From the NCBI GenBank assembly GCA_045589955.1, contig JAZNQD010000063.1, forward strand, positions 1 to 42,015: 42,015 nt of DNA. The letters run 5' to 3'. The DNA comes from CAJGCS01 sp045589955. GTDB taxonomy: Bacteria > Bacillota_I > Bacilli_A > ML615J-28 > CAG-313. Positions within the stretch are counted from its first letter, which is position 1. Every line of letters begins with the position of its first letter. Both the position numbers and the translations under genes were made by a program. Under the pieces are notes generated by a model. That model saw only the letters and a program-made list of their open reading frames with translations, was not told the DNA's origin and searched no databases. Below are positions 24,046-32,229 of the stretch, one piece after another.

Positions 24046-24477
24046 CTATTTGATTAATTTTGATACAGCCTTGAAAAAACCCAAAAATTCCTCTTTCTTA
24101 ATGAAGTCAATAATCATTCCCATTAATACATCAATGTCTAATGCTTCAACTTCATCTTTACTTAAATTACTTGTATTAGCTAACATTTCAAAGATTTCCT
24201 CGCAATCTCCTAACCCTTCAAAAAGAATTTGAGCTGCATCTAAAATAATAGTTCCACCAGAAACAAGAGTATTATTATCTTCCTCGTTGTTTCCTGATAG
24301 CATTTTTACAACATTCTTATTTTGTAATAGATCAGTAAATCTGTTTAATTTAATTTTTGCTAATATCTTTATCATTAAAGGCACATCTTTTGCACATAGC
24401 TTTCTAAAAGTATAAGGTTTTATAATTTCAACAACTTCCATTGTTGTATTTTCTGTAGTTTGATTATTTTCTTTCAT
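24046..24477 (-). CDS. Tail assembly chaperone, upstream frame
   Basis: 143 residues (PYTFRKLCAKDVPLMIKILA, then EALDIDVLMGMIIDFIKKEE), the helical fold of the Gp13/Gp14-type tail chaperone. Near its end the codons TTT TTC form the slippery heptamer T TTT TTC. It is placed between the major tail protein and the tape measure gene, the expected position. Confidence 0.78.
   Translation of the reverse strand: MKENNQTTENTTMEVVEIIKPYTFRKLCAKDVPLMIKILAKIKLNRFTDLLQNKNVVKMLSGNNEEDNNTLVSGGTIILDAAQILFEGLGDCEEIFEMLANTSNLSKDEVEALDIDVLMGMIIDFIKKEEFLGFFKAVSKLIK
24073..24079 (-). other. -1 slippery site TTTTTTC in the tail chaperone gene
   Basis: In phase as T TTT TTC, a standard X XXY YYZ heptamer for -1 frameshifting. 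Slippage joins the 143-codon frame to the 94-codon frame. It serves as an internal contrast to the CGG sites, which need +1. Confidence 0.65.
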
Positions 24478-24502
24478 TATTTTTTCTCCTTTTAAATAAA
24501 AT

Positions 24503-24526
24503 AAAAAAGGGTACTTTAAAGTACCC
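24503..24526 (-). terminator. Terminator after the major tail protein gene
   Basis: GGGTACTTTAAAGTACCC is an 18-base perfect palindrome followed by six Ts on the minus strand. It may lower expression of chaperones and tape measure relative to the abundant tail tube protein. Confidence 0.75.
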
Positions 24527-24532
24527 TAGTTA

Positions 24533-25123
24533 CTAAACACCTTCTGCTGTTTGTGGATAATAAATTGTATATGGTAAATGTTCTAAATCGTCTTGTTCAA
24601 ATGAAGCTGTACACTCAGCTGTTATTGTGAATGTAGAAACTTCTTTGTTTTTAGGCTCTAATTCCATAGCTCCTGTTAAAATAGCATTTTCCATTATAAC
24701 TATAATTTGTTTTCCACTTGTTAAAGTTCCAACATAAGCTACATTTTCAAAGTAATCTTCATCTGATATATCTCTTACTGATTTATAGACTTTATATCCT
24801 TCTACGTTAGCTGAAGTATCTTCTTGCATATGTAAAGCTTGTGTTATATTAGCTTCGTTCAATTCAAGTAAGTTAACTTCCATTGTTGCTACTTCTGCAA
24901 CTTTCTTTGTTAATCCTCTAACTTTTACTGTTGCTCCGTCTGCTTCAATGTCTAAATATTCAGGTGTTATACTTACTTTCCCTCCACCAGATGTAGCTCC
25001 TAATATTTCACCTGTCCAACCTGTACCTTCTTCATATTTAAGGTTTTTATAGTAAGCTCCTGCACCTAATAATATTTCTTGTGGTGTGTTTGCTGTTATA
25101 CCGTGTGTTTTTAAACCTGCCAT
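24533..25123 (-). CDS. Major tail protein (tail tube)
   Basis: 196 residues, beta-rich: ANTPQEILLGAGAYYKNLKY, VSITPEYLDIEADGATVKVR and VNLLELNEANITQALHMQED are typical of tube proteins of SPP1/TP901-like phages. It forms the stacked hexameric rings of the tail. A strong ribosome site, a terminator just after the gene and its position before the chaperones support high expression. Confidence 0.82.
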   Translation of the reverse strand: MAGLKTHGITANTPQEILLGAGAYYKNLKYEEGTGWTGEILGATSGGGKVSITPEYLDIEADGATVKVRGLTKKVAEVATMEVNLLELNEANITQALHMQEDTSANVEGYKVYKSVRDISDEDYFENVAYVGTLTSGKQIIVIMENAILTGAMELEPKNKEVSTFTITAECTASFEQDDLEHLPYTIYYPQTAEGV

Positions 25124-25127
25124 TTTT

Positions 25128-25502
25128 CTATCTCCTTTCCCATAGACTAAAATCTAGCCTAATTTCTATTTTTCTTAAATCATTACTTTCAGCATACTCA
25201 CTATTACTATTAAAATAATTGATACTAATACTAGAACCATTACTTAATACTTTTTTATATTCAGCAAAGTAATTTTTAACTTTATTATCTATTTCAACTA
25301 ATTTCTTAAATGAGTTGTTTCTATCCCAACCAACTAATAAAATTTGTCCCTCTGTTAATCCGCTTTCTGCTACATAATTATCAATAAAATATTGACCTAC
25401 AAAATACGGATAAGGAACTGGTGTTGTTTTCCACTCCATAAAATCATAGTTTATATTCAATTCTTCCATTGCTTCCGCAAATGTTTTTAATAAATCATTC
25501 AT
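25128..25502 (-). CDS. Tail terminator / minor tail component
   Basis: 124 residues (LKTFAEAMEELNINYDFMEW, then PYPYFVGQYFIDNYVAESGL). This is the size, fold pattern and position of SPP1 gp17-type tail terminator proteins, which cap the tube and join it to the head. The start overlaps the stop of the upstream gene (ATGA). Confidence 0.65.
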   Translation of the reverse strand: MNDLLKTFAEAMEELNINYDFMEWKTTPVPYPYFVGQYFIDNYVAESGLTEGQILLVGWDRNNSFKKLVEIDNKVKNYFAEYKKVLSNGSSISINYFNSNSEYAESNDLRKIEIRLDFSLWERR

Positions 25503-25927
25503 TTATTCAACCTCGCATAATGTTTCCCAGCTTCCTGAGATATCTTTTTCCTTTTAGTCAAGTAAGCTTTATATAGCATTTGTTTAGGCTTCATACCTGT
25601 TGTGTAATGTGTCTTGCCCTGATCGTCTTTATAAACCCAACCGCCTTTTCTACCGTTCCCCTCTATAGCATATTCTCCTGTGCCTTTTTCAACCCAAATA
25701 GAATATTCTAATGATGAACCAATATAGGCTGCTAGTTTATTTTCATCAACCATACTATCTGTACCAAAAGATCTCTTTAAGTCTCCTGTTTGTACCGGTG
25801 CGTTTCTTTGCGTTTGAGAAACCATACTGTCTTTTGCTTCGTGTAAAAAAGCTATCCCACATTCTTTAAATTCTTCTAAGAACTTTTTACTATTATCCTT
25901 GAATTTAAAATCTGCTTTGATATTCAT
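25499..25927 (-). CDS. HK97 gp10-like tail component
   Basis: 142 residues. APVQTGDLKRSF and YSIWVEKGTGEYAIEGNGRK, then THYTTGMKPKQMLYKAYLTK, match the HK97-gp10 family (putative tail or head-tail component). It lies between the head-tail joining proteins and the tail terminator, as in many siphoviruses. Confidence 0.82.
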   Translation of the reverse strand: MNIKADFKFKDNSKKFLEEFKECGIAFLHEAKDSMVSQTQRNAPVQTGDLKRSFGTDSMVDENKLAAYIGSSLEYSIWVEKGTGEYAIEGNGRKGGWVYKDDQGKTHYTTGMKPKQMLYKAYLTKRKKISQEAGKHYARLNK

Positions 25928-25929
25928 AG

Positions 25930-26277
25930 CTACTCACCTTTATATCTTAGATAAATTTCATATTGCTTATTTAATTCCATAGGATTATCTATAAGCAATA
26001 CGTCAAATTCTTTATCATTACAGATAGCTGTTAATTGACTTGTTTTAGGTATTTTCCCTTTTACTTTTTCAAGTTTCTTATAATCACAAATAAATATGTA
26101 ATCACTTTCTTCTGTCTTAGTATTATAGATAGAATGTTTAGTATCGCTAGTTGACATATCAAGAAATCCAAAAAAAGTCATATAGTCTACAACTTCTGGT
26201 ATTCTCTCACCTATGTCGTTTTTGGTATACTCCCCTGTTTTAACCTTTAAAACTAAATTAATGTTTCCACCTATCAT
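25930..26277 (-). CDS. Head-tail joining (stopper) protein
   Basis: 115 residues with a beta-barrel pattern (LVLKVKTGEYTKNDIGERIP, EVVDYMTFFGFLDMST) and position consistent with a gp16-type head completion/stopper protein that closes the portal channel after packaging. Assignment rests mainly on position and length. Confidence 0.65.
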   Translation of the reverse strand: MIGGNINLVLKVKTGEYTKNDIGERIPEVVDYMTFFGFLDMSTSDTKHSIYNTKTEESDYIFICDYKKLEKVKGKIPKTSQLTAICNDKEFDVLLIDNPMELNKQYEIYLRYKGE

Positions 26278-26279
26278 AA

Positions 26280-26810
26280 CTAAAATCTCGCTTTCTCATA
26301 TTTACTGCAAAAGCCTAATAACTCTACCGGATAACCATATTTCATATTATCCTTATTATTAGCGTAGCTTACTGAATGCCTTGAAATTGTTTCACTTGCT
26401 ATTCCTACTTTATTCTTTGTAGAATTTGGGCTTACTTCCCACTTCAAAAGCTCAATAGCTCCTTCGATAACGTCTAATGGATATTCAACTTTTGTAAGTA
26501 GGTTATGCTCGCTATCATAAACTTCTTCATTAAATACTATATTTGCGTCTGTAATTTCTTTAATTGTATATAAACCATTATTTATACTTTCAGAAATCTG
26601 TATTGTATCTCCTACTTTAAAATATGGACTGGTATTATTTATTTTATTACCACTAGAACTTGCGACAATCCTTTTTAAGCGGTTTTGAAAGTTATTACTA
26701 GTAACTTGTCGTATCGTCTGCTCAATTGCCTTCATTTTTCGTTCTAGTGTGTCTTTTGGAATACCTTGAAACTCATTTATTTGTTTTAGTTTTTCAATGC
26801 TTATTAGCAA
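26280..26810 (-). CDS. Head-tail connector (adaptor) protein
   Basis: 176 residues. Helical N-terminus (EKLKQINEFQGIPKDTLERK), a central beta segment (VGDTIQISESINNGLYTIKE), then C-terminal helices with GAIELLKWEV, as in gp6/gp15-type adaptors that sit under the portal. It directly follows the capsid gene. Confidence 0.65.
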   Translation of the reverse strand: MLISIEKLKQINEFQGIPKDTLERKMKAIEQTIRQVTSNNFQNRLKRIVASSSGNKINNTSPYFKVGDTIQISESINNGLYTIKEITDANIVFNEEVYDSEHNLLTKVEYPLDVIEGAIELLKWEVSPNSTKNKVGIASETISRHSVSYANNKDNMKYGYPVELLGFCSKYEKARF

Positions 26811-26837
26811 TTTAACTCACTCCTTTCAATTAAAAAA

Positions 26838-26859
26838 GAGCGATTATATTAAATCGCCC
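26838..26859 (-). terminator. Terminator after the capsid gene
   Basis: GAGCGATT and AATCGCCC form an 8-bp stem (one mismatch or wobble at the base) followed by six Ts on the minus strand. It directly follows the capsid stop and probably sets the capsid-to-connector ratio. Confidence 0.7.
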
Positions 26860-27732
26860 TTAAACACCTGCTACTGCTGCTGTTTTTAAGATTACAACTT
26901 TTGCTTCGTTTGTTAAAGCTGGCATACCGTGTGCTGTGCAGATAATTTCATCTCCAACACCTTGATGTCTTTTATGTTCAACTAAGTTTCCTGCTTTTAA
27001 GAAGTATGTTACTGCTGGCATATCATCTTCTGTTTCAGCGTCATTATTTAATTTGATTATTGGATTTAAGTAAACTCCATCTTCTTCTTTTACTTTATTT
27101 GACACTACAACGTCGCAACCTGCTATTTTACCAATAGAACCTGTTGTCATAACTTTTCCGTCGTATTTGTCTGCTGAAATAAAGTTTTCGTCTTTTCTTA
27201 ATTGTGTTTTTTGTTTGCTATGAATTAAGATAACTTTTGCGCTATCTTCTTCTTCATTAAACATATCTACACCGTCAACAATAGCTTCATAATCTAAAAC
27301 TGCTGCTGATTTATCAACAACGTTTTTACTTTCATATAAAACTGCTACTCTGTCATTGTCTAATTTTTCGCTTATAGATAAAGCGATTTGAGCTGTTGCT
27401 GTTCCTGTTGGGTTACCATAACCTGATAATTGAGCTTCGTCTGTTAGCATAACTGCTTTACCAATTTTCTTAATTCCATATTCTGATGTTGTGAAAGCCA
27501 TTTTAGTAGTGTCAATTGGTTGACCTTCTTCTAAATCTTGTGCTTCTCCAATATATCCCCATTTTGGTACTGTTACTGTTGAACCTGGTGTTCCTTGTAG
27601 AGTATTATCTACTTTGATATACCCTGTCATTACTGCTTTCTTTTCTACTTTTGCGTTGATCATATCTGATACAACTTCTGGGTCAAATACGTCCCCATTT
27701 ACTAATGTTGTTACATTTGTTAAATCTGCCAT
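26860..27732 (-). CDS. Major capsid protein
   Basis: 290 residues with HK97-fold family features: VVSDMINAKVEKKAVMTGYI, GSTVTVPKWGYIGEAQDLEE, YGIKKIGKAVMLTDEAQLSG and the late LVEHKRHQGVGDEIICTAHG. Length and position after a GP20-type scaffold gene are typical of N4-gp56/SPP1-like major capsid proteins. It forms the icosahedral shell. Confidence 0.88.
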   Translation of the reverse strand: MADLTNVTTLVNGDVFDPEVVSDMINAKVEKKAVMTGYIKVDNTLQGTPGSTVTVPKWGYIGEAQDLEEGQPIDTTKMAFTTSEYGIKKIGKAVMLTDEAQLSGYGNPTGTATAQIALSISEKLDNDRVAVLYESKNVVDKSAAVLDYEAIVDGVDMFNEEEDSAKVILIHSKQKTQLRKDENFISADKYDGKVMTTGSIGKIAGCDVVVSNKVKEEDGVYLNPIIKLNNDAETEDDMPAVTYFLKAGNLVEHKRHQGVGDEIICTAHGMPALTNEAKVVILKTAAVAGV

Positions 27733-27756
27733 TTTAAATTCCTCCTATTAATTAAT

Positions 27757-28383
27757 TTAATTTTTTTTCGCTAATGCGTTATACATTTCTGGATTTTCTT
27801 TCTTCAACTCAACTTTTGAAGAATACCCCATTTTGTCAAACTGCTCCTTTGTAATTGTTTCAGCTTTAGGGTCTTTAATATTTGGTAGATTGTTTATGTC
27901 TACCTCTTTTTTGCTTTCAACTTCGAAATTGCTAGGATAAGCTGTTTTAATATCTTTTACATCAAACCCTTTTAATTCTCCGTTATCATCTAATTTAAGC
28001 TCTTTGTTCTCTTGTTTGATCTTGTACATCAAGTAATCTAAATCTGTTTGCTTTGCTTTTCCTCCTAATAACGCTACTTTTAAAGCACTATCTATTTTAA
28101 GCTGTTGATTTTCAGCTTCTAGTTGTGCTAGTTTTCCGTCATATTCGGTAAATTTAGCTTGCATATCTTGATTGTCTTTACTTGACTTCTTTAAGTCCTC
28201 AATTAACTTGTTGTCTTCTCCGCTCTTTTTAGTTAAAGCGTCAAAGTCTCCTTTTAATTTAGAATATCTAGTATCTAAATTCTCCTCGCTAGCCAAGAAA
28301 AACTTATTATCTTTCATTCCATTTAAAAGTTCTTCTAGTTTGTCTTCTGCTACAAACCCTTTAATAAATTCTTTGAAATCCAT
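27757..28383 (-). CDS. Scaffolding protein (phage minor structural GP20 family)
   Basis: 208 residues. N-terminal EFIKGFVAEDKLEELLNGMK, a long coiled coil (LIEDLKKSSKDNQDMQAKFT, AQLEAENQQLKIDSALKVAL), then KQTDLDYLMYKI and a basic C-terminus. This is the GP20 scaffold pattern, with a coiled coil and a capsid-binding C-terminal helix. It lies just before the capsid gene. Confidence 0.85.
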   Translation of the reverse strand: MDFKEFIKGFVAEDKLEELLNGMKDNKFFLASEENLDTRYSKLKGDFDALTKKSGEDNKLIEDLKKSSKDNQDMQAKFTEYDGKLAQLEAENQQLKIDSALKVALLGGKAKQTDLDYLMYKIKQENKELKLDDNGELKGFDVKDIKTAYPSNFEVESKKEVDINNLPNIKDPKAETITKEQFDKMGYSSKVELKKENPEMYNALAKKN

Positions 28384-28570
28384 TTTGATTTTCTCCTTTC
28401 AATCTACGCTTTTTACGTGCCTCGTCCACGAATTGAAATACTTTCTTTTACATCTAACTTTTAAAGATGAATTGATTTGCATTGGCTCGCATATTGCGTA
28501 TTTAAAAGGAAGTGGTAGGTCTTATATTCGCCTACCTATACCTTACCAATAGAGTTTTCTCTCTTTGCTA

Positions 28571-28624
28571 GCACATTACTAATAAAAACCCACCAAAAAG
28601 CCTGAATGTGCAATGTCGCTTTTT
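28571..28624 (-). ncRNA. Candidate H-type pseudoknot
   Basis: On the minus strand AAAAAGC (28624-28618), GCACATT (28611-28605), GCTTTTT (28601-28595) and AATGTGC (28577-28571) occur in the order a-b-a'-b'. Both pairs are perfect 7-bp complements, so the two stems cross, which defines an H-type pseudoknot. It is in a non-coding gap ahead of scaffold and capsid. No known RNA family is recognised. Confidence 0.4.
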
Positions 28625-28638
28625 CCCTTTTCAACCCA

Positions 28639-28700
28639 TATTAAAAAACACTTGCATTATCTACCTAGTAATTGGGAGAACGAGTAGAATTACAAGTGTT
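28639..28700 (-). terminator. Long hairpin terminator after the 80-residue gene
   Basis: AACACTTG and CAAGTGTT form the outer 8-bp stem, with extra internal pairing (GTAATT/AATTAC), and TTTTTT follows on the minus strand. It starts three bases after the stop of the gene at 28703. Confidence 0.65.
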
Positions 28701-28702
28701 GA

Positions 28703-28945
28703 TTAATCTTTTTTAGTTTTTCTTTTTCTTTTTGGTTTTTCTTCTACTGTCTCAACCGTTTCCACGTTTTCAACAGGTTTTTCCACATTTTCCACAACCT
28801 CTATAAAATACGGCTCTTTTGTTACTGCTGTTCTTGCTGCCAACACCTCTTTTGCTCTTGCTTCTTCAAATTCGTATGTCTCGCCTTCTTTGTATTTGTC
28901 GCCTGTGTATTTGTCGAATGTGTTTACTAAACATTTAAGTTTCAT
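28703..28945 (-). CDS. Small head-region protein
   Basis: 80 residues. A beta-rich start (KLKCLVNTFDKYTGDKYKEG) is followed by a Val/Glu repeat (EVVENVEKPVENVETVETVE) and a basic tail (KPKRKRKTKKD). Proteins like this are common between the minor head protein and scaffold in Firmicutes phages, and may be a head decoration or assembly factor. Function unknown. Confidence 0.6.
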   Translation of the reverse strand: MKLKCLVNTFDKYTGDKYKEGETYEFEEARAKEVLAARTAVTKEPYFIEVVENVEKPVENVETVETVEEKPKRKRKTKKD

Positions 28946-28957
28946 TATTTACCTCCT

Positions 28958-30697
28958 TTATTTCATCTTCTTTAATAATTTTAAAAACTCTTCGTATGTT
29001 TCTGGAAATAATTCTTTTATATTTCCTAATGCTTTAGGATTATATATCGTTGTATCAAACATATTTGCAAATGCTTCTGTCTCTTGTTGATCTTCTACAT
29101 CAAAATATCCTTTATCGTGTCCATAGCCTAAATCGTATTTTTCTTTCGATACAGCCTGTATCATATCTGATACATCTCTAATTTCACTTTCATGTTTCCC
29201 TTCATATTTCTTCTTGATATATTCCATTGCTTTTGCTTCGTATAACTCTTCTTTTATTTCTGTATAATCCGTTAAGTATTGTATTGAAGTTTTGTCTTTT
29301 AATATTTCCTCAACTTCCTTTGAACTCAATAATTTTTGCTTTTCTGCATTCTTATATCTGGCAACAATCTTATTTTCTATTTGTTTTTCTAAGTCTTGTT
29401 TTTCATCTTTGCTTAAATTATCAATTATTCCATCTATAAGGTTTGTATAATCATTTTCTAAATGACTTTTTAATTTGTTAAAGCTATAAGGTTTATCGTT
29501 TGTACTTGATAATCTGTCTATATTATGCCCTATCTCGTGTAATATCGTGTCTACGTTTTCTCTGTCTTCCAACTTCATTGTAATTTTCTCTTTCACTGGG
29601 TCATACAAGCTATCATTTGCTTTTTTATCTACTTCAATATGTATATTATCTTTGTAAGTATTCCATAGCTTAACTATCTCTTTTGGAGCTTGTGTATTTA
29701 TAATATCGTCTGCCATGTCTTTTGCTATCTGTCCGTCAACCCTCATATAATACCCTTGCTTCCAAGTTTCATAGTTTTTTGTTTCTATCATTTCATTATG
29801 TTCATTGTCATATTTAACTACTTTATCGTCTATGTCCCAGCGTGGAACGCTTAATACTACACATCTACAATTACAGTCTTGTGAAGGATCACCAAACATA
29901 CCTGGAGCTTCTACTTTATAACCACCTGCATTAAAAGGCTTGTTTATTTCTGCTATTTGTCCGTCTAGCTTTCCGTGTAATTCTCTTGTTTTTCCATCAA
30001 GTGTGCTGTCCCACTGTTTTACTAAGTCTGCCCCTTTTTCTTTTGCGTCTCGCATTTGTGTTAATCTAGCACTACTTGAAACTCTTGCCCCTTCTGTCCT
30101 AACTATTCTTTCTGACTTGTATAAGTCTTCCCCTGTTACCATAGAAACCATTTTAGCTATTTCTTTATATGTACTTCCATTTGCCATTCCTCTTGTTATT
30201 TCTGATTTTATTTTCTTCTTAAAATCATTCATGTTTGTGTTTATTCTTTGTGCATATGTCATATCATCTGTTTTTTTATTTATTGTTTCTACTAACACAG
30301 AAGGATTTATAGGTGTTGTTATTGGAATACCTTTTGCATTAATAGCGTACAAGTTCCCTAGATAACTATCTTCATAGACTTTATGTAAATATGTTTGTAC
30401 GTTTGTTGTTGTGTCTTGTTTTAATACATCTATACAAGAGCCTATTTGTTTATCCAGTATCTTCTGATATTCAAGTTGGTATACTTTAGACTGTATTTGA
30501 CTTTCTAGTATTTCTTTTGACCTATCATCATAGCCTGTTGTATCAACAGCTCTTAATTCTTGTAGACTGTTTTGTAAATTAAGTATTCTAGCGTTTATAT
30601 CTTTTGCTGCATTATCGTAGGCTTCCTTTAAATCTTTTATAACTTGTTTTTCGTGTTGTAATAACACTTTTTCTTTTTCTGCTTCTTTTTTATTCAT
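28958..30697 (-). CDS. SPP1 gp7/Mu F-like minor head protein with HEXXH metallopeptidase-like domain
   Basis: 579 residues. Long N-terminal helices, then the Mu-F/SPP1-gp7 head domain: YKEIAKMVSMVTGEDLYKSE, RIVRTEGARVSSSA, KQWDSTLDGKTRELHGKLDG and CNCRC near 275-279. From about residue 300 there is an extra region with ILHEIGHNIDRL (HEIGH at 387-391), a zinc-metallopeptidase signature, and a C-terminal helical part with EAFANMFD containing a possible third ligand Glu. It may be injected with DNA and cleave a host target. ATG 30697 is preferred over GTG 30709 by ribosome-site spacing. Confidence 0.82.
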   Translation of the reverse strand: MNKKEAEKEKVLLQHEKQVIKDLKEAYDNAAKDINARILNLQNSLQELRAVDTTGYDDRSKEILESQIQSKVYQLEYQKILDKQIGSCIDVLKQDTTTNVQTYLHKVYEDSYLGNLYAINAKGIPITTPINPSVLVETINKKTDDMTYAQRINTNMNDFKKKIKSEITRGMANGSTYKEIAKMVSMVTGEDLYKSERIVRTEGARVSSSARLTQMRDAKEKGADLVKQWDSTLDGKTRELHGKLDGQIAEINKPFNAGGYKVEAPGMFGDPSQDCNCRCVVLSVPRWDIDDKVVKYDNEHNEMIETKNYETWKQGYYMRVDGQIAKDMADDIINTQAPKEIVKLWNTYKDNIHIEVDKKANDSLYDPVKEKITMKLEDRENVDTILHEIGHNIDRLSSTNDKPYSFNKLKSHLENDYTNLIDGIIDNLSKDEKQDLEKQIENKIVARYKNAEKQKLLSSKEVEEILKDKTSIQYLTDYTEIKEELYEAKAMEYIKKKYEGKHESEIRDVSDMIQAVSKEKYDLGYGHDKGYFDVEDQQETEAFANMFDTTIYNPKALGNIKELFPETYEEFLKLLKKMK

Positions 30698-30714
30698 AAT
30701 AAAAAGCACCCCCT

Positions 30715-32214
30715 TTATTCTGTTGGTGCTTTATCGCCTGTATTATCGCCTGGTTCTTCTTTTTTAACTGTTGTGTCGCCTTCTATTCTCTTATTCAAAA
30801 TGTTCTCTGCTTCTTCTAGTCCTTCTTCTTCTGGTTGAGGCAACCTTGATTTTATTTCCTCATAATCTATATCTAGTGTTTCACAGATATTTCTCATAAG
30901 TGTTTCGTTGTCTAGTAATGTTTGAATATTTAATAGTGTGTTGATTTTTAATTGCTCTGTCTGTGCTTTGTATTGTTCAATTTGTGCATTGTCTAACTCG
31001 TTAGTGATAACTTCTCTATCATCTAAATTGAACCATATATCTTTTAGTGAGTAATCTGTATTATTAGCTTCGTTAATTTCTAGTAATACGTCTTCAACCA
31101 TTTTCTTTAACGTCTTCTTTAATTGTCTTGCACAATGACTACATTTTATATCTAGTAATCCGTATCTTGATTTAATTACGACGTTCGTTACATTGCCATC
31201 TCCAACTTGTGTAGGGTTAAAGCTCATTCCAAACTGATATATGTTTTCCTTGTCTAGCTCCATTTTTGTCTTACGTGCTTCGTAAGGAATATCTACTGTA
31301 TGTACTGCTAAGTCTCCATTTTCAGGCACTCCAATATGATGTTTTGTTTTTAATGAAGTTATCAGCTCTTCTACATTGTCGCCTTGAAATCCTTTTACAC
31401 AAAAATACCCTTCACTTAGTGAAAGGATATTATCGAATAACCCATAATTGATTATGTCGTAGCTGTCTATATACTCTTTAATTGGCTTTAAATCGCTTAT
31501 TTGACGTTTATTATTATCGAAACGATAAAAAGGTATAGCTCCAAATGTTTCATAGTATTTCTTGCCGTTTTGCTCGTAAATAATATGTGGTCTAGGGTTT
31601 AGCTCAACTGTTGTATCTATTTTAATATCGTTATTTTCTTCTATATAGAAATATGTAAACTCACTATCCCAATCTTGTATCTTTACTACAAACTCTGTAT
31701 CTCCGCCTACTGTTTTTACCTTATCAATATAATAATAAATAATATGATCTTTTCCGTCGCTAGCGTGTTTTGCTTCTACTTCAATTACATTTAAACCTTC
31801 TGCAAATCTAAACTTTGATATTAAGTCTTTATCAGCATATCTATAAAAGTAACTAAATCCTTCTGCACTTCCATAGTCCAATACGTCTGATATTTCGCTA
31901 TCAAATTCATCATCAAACCTTTTATCTAATTCCTCTTGTAGCTCTGGAATGTCTGATCTAACTATTTTTCCTTCTGGTGAAAGTGTGAATTGTGTTTTCT
32001 GTTGTATGTTTTCAGCGAAGAACCCACTTGCTGCTCTTCCTCCTGCTGATTTTGTATCTTCTATTAGTTTTCCGTCATTGTTGTAATAGAACACTCTATA
32101 TTGTTTAATATCGTTATCGCCTTCAAAGTATCTTAAACCTTCTCTTGCTAATCTTTTCTTTGTGCTTGCTCTATCTTCTAATATGAATTTCTTTATTTCT
32201 TCTATACTTAACAT
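30715..32214 (-). CDS. Portal protein (SPP1 gp6-like)
   Basis: 499 residues. EIKKFILEDRASTKKRLARE GLRYFEGDND-type start, then FSYFYRYADKDLISKFRFAE, DNILSLSEGYFCVKGFQGDN and the late SFNPTQVGDGNVTNVVIKSR are typical of SPP1-like portals. The acidic C-terminus is expected. It forms the dodecameric DNA channel. It lies between the large terminase and the minor head protein, the standard order. Confidence 0.9.
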   Translation of the reverse strand: MLSIEEIKKFILEDRASTKKRLAREGLRYFEGDNDIKQYRVFYYNNDGKLIEDTKSAGGRAASGFFAENIQQKTQFTLSPEGKIVRSDIPELQEELDKRFDDEFDSEISDVLDYGSAEGFSYFYRYADKDLISKFRFAEGLNVIEVEAKHASDGKDHIIYYYIDKVKTVGGDTEFVVKIQDWDSEFTYFYIEENNDIKIDTTVELNPRPHIIYEQNGKKYYETFGAIPFYRFDNNKRQISDLKPIKEYIDSYDIINYGLFDNILSLSEGYFCVKGFQGDNVEELITSLKTKHHIGVPENGDLAVHTVDIPYEARKTKMELDKENIYQFGMSFNPTQVGDGNVTNVVIKSRYGLLDIKCSHCARQLKKTLKKMVEDVLLEINEANNTDYSLKDIWFNLDDREVITNELDNAQIEQYKAQTEQLKINTLLNIQTLLDNETLMRNICETLDIDYEEIKSRLPQPEEEGLEEAENILNKRIEGDTTVKKEEPGDNTGDKAPTE

Positions 32215-32229
32215 TTTAACCTCCTTGTA

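Larger units (their letters stand above)
28384..28702 (-). other. 319-bp intergenic region with structured RNA signals
   Basis: No convincing gene. It contains a terminator-type hairpin (28639-28700), crossed pairings that suggest a pseudoknot (28571-28624) and, just before the scaffold ribosome site, a TTTCAAT/ATTGAAA stem around a CGTG/CACG hairpin (about 28396-28436). The base composition is less A/T-rich than its surroundings. It may hold the leader RNA of the scaffold-capsid transcript. Confidence 0.5.

Noticed and set aside
28390..28520. A roughly 41-codon open stretch ending CKRKYFNSWTRHVKSVD before the scaffold gene
   Set aside because: There is no suitable start with a ribosome site, and it overlaps the paired leader elements. 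Possibly a relic of an older gene, but not supported as a CDS.
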